Made by a program: the position numbers and the translations under genes. From assembly GCA_037974965.1 (NCBI GenBank), contig JBBPFI010000004.1:62001-126000 (forward strand): DNA of 64,000 nt. Reading direction: 5' to 3'. Positions within the stretch are counted from its first letter, which is position 1, and each line of letters starts with the position of its first letter. Shown here one piece after another: positions 33,153 through 45,261 of the stretch. The stretch is from Dacryopinax spathularia. Its lineage: Eukaryota; Basidiomycota; Dacrymycetes; Dacrymycetales; Dacrymycetaceae. The notes beneath the pieces are model-generated. The model did no database searches and was not told the origin of the DNA. It saw only the letters and a list, made by a program, of their open reading frames with translations.

Positions 33153-36100
33153 ATGGCGTGGAACCAACCTAGGCCGCCATATCAACAGCCTACGGGTCAG
33201 TACGGCAGCACGTTGGGTGTCAACCCCCAGCTAGGGCAGTTCCAGACTCCTATGCGTACTGGATTCGCCCCGAGCCCGGGCATGCCAGGTGGTCTGCAAC
33301 CACCAGGAGCAGGGCTGATGCCTCAGCCTACTGGTTTCCCAGGGCAGTTCGGCCCTAGCCCTACTGGACCTGGTGGGCTGCCGATGGGGTTGTCTCCTCA
33401 GCCTACTGGGTTCCCAGGAGGACCGGGGAGGTTGATGCCTCAGGCTACTGGCTACCCGGGTGGACCGGTGGACCCAAGGCTGCTGACGATGGCCAACACG
33501 TTCATGCCCGCCAACCCTGCTGCGCCCTACGTCGGCCCACCCGGTCAAGGAGGGCTCAACCTAGGCCCCGCGCTCCCCTCCTCCTTCTCCCTCCCTCAAC
33601 AACAACCTCTTGGCCCCCAGCCCACCGGCGCGCCCCAACAAGCCGCGAACAAGCCCACCTCCTGGGCCTTGACGCGCGAAGAGAAAAAACAATACGACTC
33701 TATATTCCGCGCGTGGGACACGAGCAACAGCGGGTTCATTGATGGCGCTACGGCGCTGGAGGTGTTTGGCCAGAGCGGGCTGAGTAGGGAGGAGTTGGCC
33801 CAGATTTGGACGTTGGCGGACCAGGATAATAGGGGGAAGCTCAATTTGAGCGAGTTCCATGTGGCTATGGGCCTGATTTATCGCCGTGAGTCTCTTCCTC
33901 CGCTTCTTGTTCTTCTTCTTCCTCTTCTTCCTCTTCTTCCTCTTCTTCCTCTTCTTCCTCTTCTTCCTCTTCCTTTCATGTTCCTCCGTCAACCTTCGAT
34001 CATCAATACGCCTTCTCCGACCCGGTCACCTTCGTTCGCTGCGGGCGATGAAGATATCGTGTAGGATGACGTGCTCACATGCATGTATGCAGGCCTAAAC
34101 GGCGCCCCCGTCCCCCAAACCCTTCCCCCAGAACTCGTCCCCCCCTCCTCACGCGACCTCTCCTCCTCGGTCGACTTCCTCAAAGACCTCCTCCGCTCCG
34201 ACACGCGCGGCACGCCCTCTCCCTCAAACAACGACCTCGCCCCAGGCCCCACGTCATACGCCAAAACTCGCTCTTTGTACGCGCCTGAAGCGCCTCCTCC
34301 CGCTAGAAAGGACGCTACGGTGTATAAGCACGACGACGCGTCTGATGTCCGGGGTTATTCGAGCAGCAAGAGACATATCGACAGGAGGGCGGTAAGGTTC
34401 GAGGGTGAAGATCCTGGTGAGGGGAGGAGAGAAGATCTGGGAGTCATGAAGCGCGAACTTGAAGAAGCCGGCCGAGCGCTAGAGAGAAGCGCGGGGAGAG
34501 AGAAGGAAGACGAAGAGCTCGACCGGGAACTCGAAGACCTCCGCTGGCGGATCCGTCGTGTGAAAGACGACCTGGAATTCGCCCAACGGCGCGGCTCCTC
34601 TGCTACGCCCGAGGAACGTCGCCGGCTTGAGAGAGAACTCTGGACCCTTGTACACGAAAGAGTGCCCGAAGTCGAAAGACGGGTGGAAGAGAGAGAAAGG
34701 AGAAGGAAACGAGAAGAGTCCCGCTGGGCGGAGGAAAGGGATAGGCGGAATGAGAGATTTGGCAGGGCTGGGTTTGAGGAAGATCGCAGGGGGTACGAGA
34801 GGGGGACTTTCGACAGGGATGATGATCGTGATCGGGACCGGGATCGTGACCGGTATGACCGCGATAGGGACTACGACCGTGACCGCGAGAGGGATAGGGA
34901 TTATGATCGGAGGGACTACGACCGCCGTGACCGCGACCGTGACTACGACCGGGACCGGGACCGCGACCTCGACCGCTCTCGCGACCGGGACCGCTCGATC
35001 GACCGCACCCGTTCCCCCGCCCCTCCTCCACCCCCAACATCCTCCGCCACTGCTCCTCCCCCGGCTCCCCCTCCTGCTCCTTCCTCCGCTGCTCCGAGCT
35101 CCACTGCGCCCAGTACGAGAAATATGACCCCTGCTGAACGGGCGGCCTTCTTGAAAGCGGAGGCGCAGCGCAGGATCCAAGAGCGTCAGCGCGCTCTTGG
35201 ACTCGCTCCGTCTCCGGCGCCTTCGCCTGCTCCTGGGAGTGCGTCGGCGGCGAATGGGGGCGCTAAGGGCGTGGATGAGGATGTGGAGAGAAGGCTGGAG
35301 CAGGAGAAGAAAGAGAAGGAAGAACGCGCCAGGCGGGCGGAACAGGAAGCAGAAGAACGGGAGAGGACGAGGAGGGAGAGGCTGGAGAGAGAGAGGGCGG
35401 CCAGCAGTACCCCCGCTCCTCCCGCTCCTGCTGCTCCTTCGGCGCCAGCGGTGGCAGAAGCAGCTAAACCTGCTACACCTGGTGTTGGACCTGCGCTACC
35501 CACCGTAGCTCCCAGCGCTGGGAAGGCCCCGGCCCCTGCTCCTCCTAAGCCGAAAGGACGGGCTGCTCCGCCTCCTCCTCCCGTTCGCAAGCCCGGCGCG
35601 CCTGCTCCTCCCACCGCCACCGCTCCTCCAGCCGCACCGCCCGCGCCCGTCTCCCGCCCCACAGCTCCACCCGCTCCTCCGGCTCCTCAGGCTCCTCCAG
35701 TCCCCGTCCCTGTCCCTACACCCGCCGCAACCGCAACTCTAGACCCCGAAGAGCTCGCTCTACAGGAACGCGAGGCCCAACTCCGCGCCGCTCGTCAAGC
35801 GCGCTTAGAACGGCTTGCGCAACTCGAGCGGGAAGAGAGGGAGGAAGCGGAGAGGGAGGAGAGGTTGAGGAGGGAGAGGGAGGCGGCTAGGACGCCTAGA
35901 CCTGGGGGGGAGACTCCGAAGCCTGTTGTTGAGGCCGCTCCTGCTGCCCCTCCGGCGCCACCTGCTCCTCCTGCTCCTTCTGCTCCACCTGCGCCGGTTG
36001 CTCCGGTTGCGCCTACCGCTGCTGCTATTGCGCCTGCGGCGGTTAATGGGAATGGGACGCCGCAGAGGCATAATCCGTTCCGCAAGGACGGGGCTGCTTC

Positions 36101-39100
36101 GACCCCTGCTCCTGCTGCACCTGCGCCGCCTGCAGTGCCGGCGACGAGCGGCACAGGTACCCCTGGCACTGGGAACAACCCGTTCTTCAAGTCTGGTGCT
36201 ACGGCTACCTCAACTCCAGCAGCACCACCCGCGCCTCCCGCGCCCGCCCCTCCCAAAGCTGCCTCCATCCCCGCTCCTACGCGCCCGTCGTTCAACCATG
36301 CTCCTTCGGACAGCGACTGGGACTCCATCAAAGAGAAATCAGACGACGACGATTCTTCCGATGACGAATATACAGCTAGCAGGGATACGAGGGCCGTACT
36401 TGCGAAGCAACTATTTGGGGGTATAATGCCCGCTCGCCCGGCGAGTGGACAGTCTATGGGGAGAGGAAGTACGCCTAGCAGCCCGGCTGTTGGGGCTCCT
36501 GCTCCTCCGCCTCCACCGCCTGCTCCTGCCGCGCCTGCTGCCCCTCCTGCACCGGCTGCACCGGCGGCGATTGCGGCTCCTCGACCTGCTCCTGCCGGGC
36601 CGGCCGATATCGGTGCCCTCTTGAGTGGAATCCAGCAAGGTACCAAACTCCGCAAGACAGTCACGGTAGACAAATCTGGCCCTGCAGTAGGCGGAAGGGT
36701 CATCGGCGACGCCGACGTCCCGGCACACATTGCGAACCCGCCCGCCGAGGCTCTGCAGCCCGCATCTCGCCTGCCAGAGCCCGAACAGCCCCAGCAGGCG
36801 TTCCACGCTTCCCCTGAGCCTGAATCCGTTAGCCTCGAGCAGGAACAGGAACAGGATACGCAGACCCCGCGCTCGCAGAATCGGCAGAGCGTGGACTGGT
36901 ATGCTGGGTTGGCGGCGGATCACGCTAATTCCAGTGTGGCGCCTAGCGTTCCTAGCGTGGCCGAAGCCGACGAGGAAGAGGAAGAGAACGCTCAGCCTCA
37001 GCAGTATCAGCCGCAACCACAGCAAGAGCCAGAGCAGCAGCCGACGATGGGTTCTTTCCCTTCTGTTCCGTCTATTCAGGTGGAGGAACATGAGGAGGAA
37101 CATGCGCAGAGTGAGGTTTCTGGAGGTCCGCTGGCCGATGTCGATATGGAGACGGGTACGTGCTGTTTATGCGTTTTTTTTGAAGGCATGTAAAGCTGAC
37201 GCGAGGAAAAGATATACGTGTTAGGACGCTTTATGCCTACGAGGGCCAGCGGCCTGAGGATCTCAGTAAGTTTACCGGTGTTTTTGTTGTTGGATAATTT
37301 GGCTTATGCGTGCAATAGCCTTCCAGGAGAATGTGGTTATTGCCGCGCATCCCTCGAAGTCTGGCGGCGATTGGTGGTACGGGAGCATTGTCAAGACTGG
37401 TGCTGAGGGCTTCTTCCCGCGCAGTTATGTCGAGGAAATGCATGATAGTACGCATATCAGTCCCATTGATCAGACAATCGTCCCTGACTCTGTCGTAGTT
37501 GTTGCCGCCAAGGCACTCTACCCTTACCAGGGCTCGACGCCTGAAGAGCTGCCCTTCGCTGAAGGCGATCATATCACCATCGTAGACCGTTCCGACGAGA
37601 ATTGGTGGAAGGCGGAGCAGGGCGGGGTGATCTTTAATGTGCCCGCGGCCTATCTGGAAGTTCAAGGTTAGCACCGCCGCGCCAGCCTCGCGGGGTCTGT
37701 CCGTCTAAACGTCGAATGCAGGCTGAAATAATTCTTTTCGGTGCTTTTCTTTCTCTCTCAAAAATCCCTACGATCACTCGTACTACACAACCTACAAACC
37801 GCTACCCGCGTCATATTTACACGATGTCGCCTTGGGCAACCAAACTTACGGTACTCTCCTTTCAATGTATATCCGTTTTTGCTTGGACATTTTGTTTTGA
37901 ACTGCAGATGCCAAATCCGCTCGGGACGGCGCCGTGCCTGACGAGGCCCCTACAGAAGACATCGCAGAAAACGAAGAAGCTGATAAGGCGGACGAAGAAG
38001 CGGAGCTTACTGCAAAGCTTCCGGAAGATCACGGGCCGGCCCGCGTGGAAAGTGAGAACCGCACTGATGTTGACCCTTCCGCAGAATCACCTTCATCGTC
38101 CACCAGCATGCCTGTCGGCTTGGGCCTTGCACCTCCCATCCTGCCGTCGTCCGCCTTTACACCACCGCCTCCATCGCCTGTGCCCAGCTCGGAACCTGTC
38201 GCAGACGATGAGGCTGATTCGTCCGACGACGAATACCTCTCTTTCGAGAGCGAAGACGATGCTGGTGAACACGAGGATGAACACGAGGATGCTCAGGCGC
38301 GCGAGGCACAACGGCTGGCAGAACAAAAGGCTCGCGAGGTCGAGCGACAACGGGTTCTCGAGGCTGCTGGACTCGTTGTTAAGACTGATACCCACAGGAA
38401 GCCGCCTCCACCACCTGTTCGCAGGATGAGCCGAAGGCATCGGCCTCCAAAACTCGGCGACGTTAGCGAGTTGCCAACATTACAAACTGTCGCTGAAGTG
38501 AACCGGGACAAACCGCTCCCTACCCCGTCTATTCCCCCGCCATCTCCAGGCCCTCAGACTCCTTCGATAAGATATGTGGATGACGCCTTTCAGCGCTATG
38601 AAGACTTCAAGCAGCGTCAAGCAAGGAATCGCCAGTCGATCGCTTCGACGATCTCACTGGAGACTATGCCTACTCCTTCATCACCTGGGCCCACCCCGCT
38701 CTCTCCTGTGCTCACTGTCGGTTCCGTGAACTCGATAGGATCTGGCGTGTCACAGCATGCGCCATCGCGGTCGGATGACCTGCGATCAAGTTGGGCTAGC
38801 TTCATCAGCAAGATCAAGCCTGGCTCGGGCGGAGTGGGAGAGCTCAAACCGCCCCCAGTAATCAGCGGTCCAATCAGTGCCCCCATCTCTGGCATGGCCT
38901 CGAGGGAGAATAGTCCGGCATTTGGGACCGTAAGTGAAAGTGAGACAATATGATGCGAGGTTGGCTCATGGGATCCAGACATGGTCCACGCTTGTCTCCA
39001 AGGAAGCACTGGAGGGTATGCCTGAGCGAGAACGCAAGCGTCAGGAAGTAGGTCACTCTGAAGGTTGCTTTCGGTAACTGTCTGACGAGGTTCGACAGGC

Positions 39101-40471
39101 TATCTTCGAGCTCATCAACACCGAAGACACATATGTTCGTGACTTGCAGCTTATCGTTGAGGTACGGGTGCAACAAGCTATTGGATGATGCAGGCTGACC
39201 ATAAATCAGATCTTCTACAAGAGCGTCATGGAGTACCTTGATGACAAATCCGGCAAGCTCATCTTCGACAATATTGAGGACATTTTGCTGTGTAACTCGG
39301 TATGCGGCTGTCGGAGAGCCACATGGCTGGACCTGATACCTCTCTTTAGACCTTTCTGAGCTCGCTCGAAGAGAGGCAGAAACAGTGCCGGCTGTATATC
39401 GACTTCATCGGTGACATCCTCGAAGAGCACATGTCCCACATGGCCATCTATGAGGTGCGGCAGCTTGTACCTGCTACTCAACTCGTGACTAACGCCTGAG
39501 CGCTTTCCCAGTCGTATTGCGTGAATCAAGCTCCTGCCTCTCGAGTACTACAGCGGCTCCGTGAATCAAACAGATCTCTTGGTGCTCATTTGGATGTAAG
39601 TAATTCGGCTAGTTCGTAATCTTGTCCCAATTGACTCTGCAACAGCAACTTCGGAGCGACCCTCAAGTGCGAGGACTGGACCTTTCTTCCTACCTTCTGG
39701 AGCCAATGCAACGTATCACTCGTTATCCATTACTCCTTCGTCAGGTAAGAAACTGCCCTGACTACATTGCCACGGCTCATAAGAACCCACTAGGTGTTGC
39801 ATTATACCGAAGGGCCTGATGCTCCCGCTATCCAGAGAGCACTTGACACTGCAACTGCCATCCTGGATACGATCAATGAAAGTATACGCGAACGTGAAGG
39901 CGAGGAGAGGTTGGCCGCGGTCTCCAAAGACCTGTGGATCGGCAATGGGTACTCCTTCCCTCCTAATTCTCAGCAAAACTGTATCTGATCAGCTTACAGG
40001 CAACTTGTACTCAACTCGGAGACACGGTATATGGGGCGACGGCGTCTGCTGAAGGAAGGCACACTTTACAAAGCAAAGAGCGGCAGAAAGTTGCAAGTCT
40101 TCCTGTGTTCGGATATCTTGGTGATGACAACCGACTCGCCCATGACGCTTTACCGCATGGTTAGTCAATAAGGTCACAGCCGTTTTACATTCTGTTCTCA
40201 CTGCCTCACAGCCCATGCCTCTCTCCGAGCTCCAGGTCAAGGATATGCCAAACCGCGGTATGCATTCCTACTTCTGCGGCTTGTGAAGATGGCTTCTGAC
40301 GATAATCCAGATGACTGTCACTTCCAGCTGGTGTTGGCATATCCCCGTGGCGGAGAATCTGTTGGCCTACGTGCGGCTTCGCCGAGGGAATGTCATTCTT
40401 GGATGAAAGCGCTTCGTGATGCGATTCAAGCATGCAGCAGAGCAGAGAAGCGAGCTTCGCGACGGAGATAG
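33153..40471 (+). CDS. CIN1: Intersectin/Cin1-type endocytic scaffold and RhoGEF
   Basis: One long spliced gene. An N-terminal region of PQPTGFPG-type repeats leads to a single EH domain (about residues 170-245, with DTSNSGFIDG and DQDNRGKLNLSEF calcium-loop-like segments). A charged coiled coil follows, then an Arg/Asp repeat, a Pro/Ala-rich region, a WH2-like LLSGIQQGTKLRKTVTV (near 36630), two SH3 domains (LYAYEGQRPEDL...WWYG at about 37217-37440; ALYPYQGSTPEEL...NWWKAE at about 37510-37665), a linker, then DH (FELINTEDTYVRDLQLIVE to LEPMQRITRYPLLLRQ) and PH (GTLYKAKSGRKLQVFLCSDILVMT). This EH-WH2-SH3-SH3-DH-PH order is that of Cryptococcus Cin1 and animal intersectin, linking endocytosis, actin and Cdc42/Rho activation. 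At least twelve introns; the exon path around 37670-37910 is least certain. Confidence 0.85.
33903..33976 (+). repeat. CTT/CCT microsatellite in intersectin intron 1
   Basis: A 74-base pure pyrimidine run of cttcttcct units lies between the donor gtgagt at about 33883 and the acceptor atgcag at 34092. It produces spurious open frames on both strands. Confidence 0.9.
34810..35008 (+). repeat. Arg/Asp low-complexity repeat in intersectin
   Basis: Imperfect six-base units encode alternating RD, DRDR and DYDR residues for about 65 residues, next to a second low-complexity stretch rich in Pro and Ala (about 35015-36600). Synonymous codons vary between units, so the repeat is partly maintained by protein-level constraint rather than being a fresh slippage product. 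Confidence 0.85.
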
Positions 40472-41308
40472 TCTGTTCCACCGTTCTCATCTCCCTTTCC
40501 GATTCCCTTTTACTTCTACACGCAAGGACGATACCTCTGACTGTATATGTAGCAGTGCATTCCATCTTAAGGACATTTCCTCTCATCAGTGGCTGCGCTG
40601 TACACACCAACGAGGCTATACCCTCTTCTGAGGCATAGTGCGCCTGCGCGCTTCTGACACTCTACTTTTCACTGGCCGCTACAGGATGGATATTGATGCG
40701 TGCCATCGTTTCGACTTGATGGAAAGACCCTCAGTCGGTCCCTCCGTTGGTAGCGCTTCTTATGACGAGACGTATCGGACACAAATTGAAGCCGTTCACC
40801 CCCACCCTACGTTGCCTGGGCTTGCACCGCTTCGCCCGACTCAGCACGGACTCTCCCTGGAGCTCACGAGCCAGCCGCGAGCACCTCTCCTTGTTATTCG
40901 TCCAGCCCGGCTCAGCCTGGCCCTTTGGTCCCCTCGTCCACCCTGCATATCATTTGTCCTAATTTCTCCCATTTCATCCTGCTCAATGTTGTCAACCATT
41001 TCCAAAAATTCGCAATATTACTCTACATAACTCATCGGTCTGTACCTCCCTGGTCCCCTGCTTCCTCCCGGATGGTCTGTTGCAGTTGTCAAAGTGAGTC
41101 TCATATTGGGTGTTTGATAGGCCGGGTCTGGTACTGCAAGCAGGTTGAGGCACATGAGGGAGGTGTCTGGGGGTTTGCTTCGATGCCTCCTGCAAAAACG
41201 GACATCCGGCCTCATTGGCTTCCAATAGAAGCATCACGTCCCTGTCCCGCGTCCCACAAAGTCCTATCATCCCTTCTATGCTCGCTTGTGTTGATTTGTC
41301 TGCATACC
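40472..41308. other. Intergenic after intersectin
   Basis: Overlapping short frames on both strands without motifs; no gene supported. Confidence 0.4.
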
Positions 41309-41699
41309 ATGATAGTGCGGCCTTCCTCCTCTTTTGAAATGACCATACCCGAAGTTGAAGTGGCCATTGCTCAAATGGCTGACGAATTTGAGCGCATGAA
41401 AGAGCGCATCTCAACAATTGTACACATCGACGCTGGTAATGGGCGTCACATCCACGCGGGTCAGTCTGACATAGAGCACTTTCGCATGCGATTTCAGCTG
41501 GTCTGTCTATATCTTCATTGCTACGTAACGAGATCTGACCATGTCCATCTCCTCCCAGCTCGTTCCCTTTCTGCACCCTCAAGTACCACATGCCGTGGAG
41601 ATGGACATCAATGACATGTTGACTGCATTGGAGTCCGCCACCAAGTCTGCCGTTGATCTGCTCCCTCAAGAGTATCCAGTGATGGGGAAAACGAGTTGA
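41309..41699 (+). CDS. Short hypothetical protein, two exons
   Basis: From the ATG at 41309, exon 1 runs to the donor gtctgt near 41502 and joins after an acceptor tcccag near 41559, giving about 112 residues (…FRMRFQL-LVPFLHPQVPHAVEMDIND…). It is rich in acidic and amphipathic helix-forming residues (VEVAIAQMADEFERMKERI; MDINDMLTALESATKSAVDLL). No family is recognised. It overlaps the end of a minus-strand frame, so one of the two is probably not real; the regular splice sites favour this one moderately. Confidence 0.35.
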
Positions 41700-42930
41700 T
41701 CACCAGAAAGCTGGAAGAGAGGGAAGATAGAATACACAATAGAGCAGATACATACTGGAAGGGGCAACAACACAGCAAGAACATTGGTGGAGGCGGACAG
41801 AGGCATTGGTACAGCGGTTATCAAGGATGTACCAACTTGCTGCTGATTCCGGCGAACTGGTATATCTCCTGCGGGCAACCCTACAGGATTCCTTTGAAGG
41901 CCAGACGAAGAAGGTGGATGAGAGCGCGGAGCGCAGTGGCCGCTGGTGTCAAAAGGATGAACTGGTGAAGGTGAATGGTGAGCAGAAGCCTCAAGGCGCT
42001 GTTGGTTGACATTGATACCGGAGGATTGTAGGCAGGCTTGAAAAGGTAAACCGCCAATATGCTGAGGACAGAGGCCGGTTAGAGTAGCGACGGGATTAAA
42101 CAGAGTGGGTGTAACATGAGCCTGTGACTGCAAGGGCATAGACGGCAATGTTGGTTGTGGAAGTGCATTCGAGGTGGAAGCAACAGGTGGGAAAACCAAT
42201 GAAGCAGCACCTGGCATTGCGACACCGTCCGGGTAGTGATGAGAGTAAGCAATGCAACACAAAGTCCCCCCACTAACGGGATTCAGACACGGAGTGTCAA
42301 AGACCCAATCTGCTGCCGGCTAAAAGCAGAGACGCAAGTTAAAATGATGGAGATCCACAAAGCAGAACAACTCACATTGTAGAAGTACTTGCATGGGCCC
42401 GCGGAACTGGCAAAACGCAGTGGCTTTGGATGGTGATGGGCATCAAGAGGGCAACTGCAGATGCAGAGTGTCTGTGGTGTGAAACAAGGTGGTTCGGGCG
42501 GCTATGAATACACAGACTGTGAGCAAACTGGCTGATACCGGGATATCGATGAACTTGCTGTACAAAGAAAGGTCTCACACAACTCACAGTTCTGGCAAGA
42601 AAGGGAGGGGAGAGGGAGGCGCAGTGGCAGGGGCATGGGCGATGGGCAGAGGGATGTGGGCATTGAGGAACAAGTGGGAGAGATCCACTTCCGCATATGT
42701 AAAAACGGAATGCCTTTGTCACCATGCAAATGTGGGGATGTCCCACACTGAGATAAGAGAGAAGCAGTGCAGAACATGGAAACGGCAGGCTGGGTGATTG
42801 ATGGATTCGGTTGCATTTGGTGATGAAGCAGATGACAAGTGATGGGGAGCAGGACACCAGAAGCAGGTCGCTGCATGTCACTAAAAAACAGGTACTTGAG
42901 CCGGCACGCTTAAAAATTAAGTCTGAGGGC
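41666..42930 (-). other. Possible minus-strand gene, Pro/Ser-rich, unresolved exons
   Basis: The last long frame (41666-42262) is Pro/Ser/Gln-rich. It extends upstream through a clean 56-base intron (donor gtgagttg near 42376, acceptor cttttag near 42321) into FASSAGPCKYFYN-PAADWVFDTP, and further through an intron ending ctgcag near 42448. Beyond that, several frames stay open and I cannot choose one or find the start. It may be a real lineage-specific gene or a repeat-derived region. Confidence 0.3.
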
Positions 42931-43556
42931 ATTGGTCTTCTGGAGAATGCATCTGACTGAATAATGGGAATGAGAAAGATGAATCATCCTTGAGGCAGCC
43001 GGGGAGTTAAGTGCTGAGTCGGGAGGAGGGAGGACGAAAGCAATAGGGCTGGTCAGGGACAGGTGCAGGGCTGGTCAGGGACAGAATGCAGGAAAGAGCG
43101 GGGAGATGCAGGCACACACAAGCACAGTGGTGCTGATCAGGGATGGTCAGTAATAACGTGGGATATGGAGGGCTCATGGAGGCTAAGGTGGGGAGGCTGT
43201 GATATTGCTTCGGGTCTTGTAATTTTGTCCCAAACATTTAGTCATAGTTTCTCCATACAAATGGCTCCGCGCCGTCTATCATGCAGATCGATTATCGATG
43301 AACTGATATGGATGCCCCCGAGAGGATGGCGCGTTCCCCGTTGTCAAAGTGCTGATTGGTTCCCAGATGCAACGACATCAAGCACCTCGCCGTCACTAGT
43401 TGTGATAACTCCAAGTAATGGGTACTGGGTGATCACTCCTACCAACCCTCGCATTCTTCCAGCTAGCAAAGTACAAGTTTCACTCTTTACAAGACTGCAC
43501 AGGGCAAGCAGATTTCCAGCTCACGGACTAAAGGCAACCAGATTCTCCAGCAGGCT
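42931..43556. other. Intergenic with short direct repeat
   Basis: A 17-base string gggctggtcagggacag occurs twice about 22 bases apart at 43046-43084. A plus-strand frame from 43261 runs antisense into the HMG gene and has no motif. Confidence 0.4.
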
Positions 43557-44783
43557 TTACCTCAGCTGGTCTTCCGCAGAACAGGAGCTGGTAGATCGAC
43601 TGCTCCTGCCTGACATGCGAATTCGCCGCACCCTGCGCTCACTCATGTCAACAAGCGATTCACTTGCGGCAGCTTCGACACATACCTTTTGCCGTTTCCG
43701 CCTCGACAGCTGCTTGGCAACTTCTCGCGAGCCGGGCTCGTACTTGTACCCCTGAAAACGCTCATGATGGCGCAGTCGGGCGAGGTTGGCCACCTCTTCG
43801 AAGATCTCCTTGACATCGGCGTCGACCTGGCTCCACAGCTCCGTCGTCTTCCAGCATATACTCCGCCCATCTCCTCTCAGTAGGCCGAATCGACGCTGGA
43901 CTTCGCATGCCCAGCTGCGAAAGATGATGAAGCGATTCGGGGATCGGCGAACATGGGACGCATCGTAGGTCGCGTTATGCGATTCTTTCGGTTCGACAGT
44001 AACCAAAAGTGCAATGACGCCTTGTGCAGATGGGGACAGCTTCCCGAATGCCCGATCTTGAACCAGGACTGGGCTGCACGCAAGGCGACTCGGAGGAGGA
44101 GGCGCCAAGCCCGGATTCCGGACGCACATAGTGATCGTCCGCAGAAGTTCTGAAGGTGCATCAGAGCTCGGGGTGTCCGCCAACGATTTGGTGCTAGAGA
44201 CGGTCGGCGTTGAGAAATGTGCCGACACGTAGGGCGATGCGGGTTGAGAGCTGACGTTGTAGACGTCGGCCTTGATGTCAGCTCCAACTGCGAAGGGATC
44301 GCTCGCAGGAAGAGCGCTGGCCATACACGACGGCGATATGGCAGTCGGGAAGGGAGCGAAGATCGACGATTCCTCCTCTTGGACGAAGTGCAGCTTCTGT
44401 CCAACGGAAGAAGTGACTGGCCAGTCGCCAGGCCATGAGTATGGACAGAAAGAACTGTCAAGAATCGTCGGCAACACGGGGTAATCCAGGTTTACCCACA
44501 TTGATGGGGAAGTATGGGTAATAGAGAGGGCAATACCGCCTCGCATCCCCAGCGTAACGGTCCGGTCGTCGGAGTGCATTGGGTAGTGCTGGCCGTGGGC
44601 AGAACACATCGTGCTTATAGGTCGCTCGGTTGGACAAGGCGGCAGAGGCGAGGGGTCGACGAGGCGAGGTACGGTGGCTGCATGTGTCAAGCCGGCTGGC
44701 GCGGTCCAAATGGGTCCGCTTGAAGGTGTCGATGACTCTACTGTGGTGAAGGCAAAGCTATCGACAGAGGGTGGGGAGATCAT
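43557..44783 (-). CDS. HMG-box transcription factor (MATA_HMG type), single exon
   Basis: Uninterrupted minus-strand frame of about 408 residues from the ATG at 44783. The first 270 residues are Ser/Pro/Thr-rich and look disordered. An HMG box follows: RRSPNRFIIFRSWACEVQ, then SICWKTTELWSQVDADVKEIFEEVANLARLRHHERF, then YKYEPGS. This matches the RPPNAFILFR...W...K..H...YPDYKYRP pattern of mating-type and Ste11/Prf1-like HMG boxes. The tail is basic (AKQLSRRKRQKV, a nuclear-localisation candidate). In basidiomycetes such proteins regulate mating, sexual development or other differentiation; which applies here is not known. No pheromone, receptor or homeodomain gene was seen nearby. Confidence 0.8.
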   Translation of the reverse strand: MISPPSVDSFAFTTVESSTPSSGPIWTAPAGLTHAATVPRLVDPSPLPPCPTERPISTMCSAHGQHYPMHSDDRTVTLGMRGGIALSITHTSPSMWVNLDYPVLPTILDSSFCPYSWPGDWPVTSSVGQKLHFVQEEESSIFAPFPTAISPSCMASALPASDPFAVGADIKADVYNVSSQPASPYVSAHFSTPTVSSTKSLADTPSSDAPSELLRTITMCVRNPGLAPPPPSRLACSPVLVQDRAFGKLSPSAQGVIALLVTVEPKESHNATYDASHVRRSPNRFIIFRSWACEVQRRFGLLRGDGRSICWKTTELWSQVDADVKEIFEEVANLARLRHHERFQGYKYEPGSREVAKQLSRRKRQKVCVEAAASESLVDMSERRVRRIRMSGRSSRSTSSCSAEDQLR

Positions 44784-45261
44784 GAGGATATTTGTGCAGG
44801 GATAGGTCTTGTTTTGGGGAAAGAGGCGGATGATCACTGATGGCACTGATGGACGACTGATCAGAGAGGGAGGGAAAAGGATGGGATATGCAAGCAGTCC
44901 CCTGCTGTAAAGACAGTACTTTGAGGGCGCATGTCTCCAACATGCGCCGACAAAGTACTAACCCCGCCAGGAAAGCTAGGTGCGATGAGTCGACTCTCGA
45001 GCAGGCATTGACAGTTGCCTCATGTTATCGAAGCGCCGCTCGACAGACGTTCATGTCCCGTACAGCCCCCAGTTTTCCCTTCGCTCTGCCGGGAATACAC
45101 CCTGGTATGTGGTGCTTCTGGAAAGCAAGGTGAACCCGCACACATATTCACTCCGTTATTTGCCGATGTCAGAGTAAACTCATTAAAGTAAGCTCGGGCT
45201 GATATTCGGCACCTCCGAGTCGTTGTGCGGAAGCAGACGTCGATGCAAGTGAGTGGGATCC
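44784..45261. other. Intergenic upstream of the HMG gene
   Basis: No gene is supported up to the second CACTA miniature element. Confidence 0.4.

Noticed and set aside
33886-34098. Plus-strand frame of almost pure Phe/Leu
   Set aside because: Translation of the pyrimidine microsatellite in intersectin intron 1.
35186-36730. Long Gly/Ala-rich frames on the minus strand
   Set aside because: Mirror images of the Pro/Ala-rich intersectin exon; the plus strand has the coherent domain order.
43063-43755. Plus-strand frame of 230 residues overlapping the HMG gene
   Set aside because: Antisense to the basic HMG tail for much of its length, no recognisable family; the HMG box on the other strand is decisive there.
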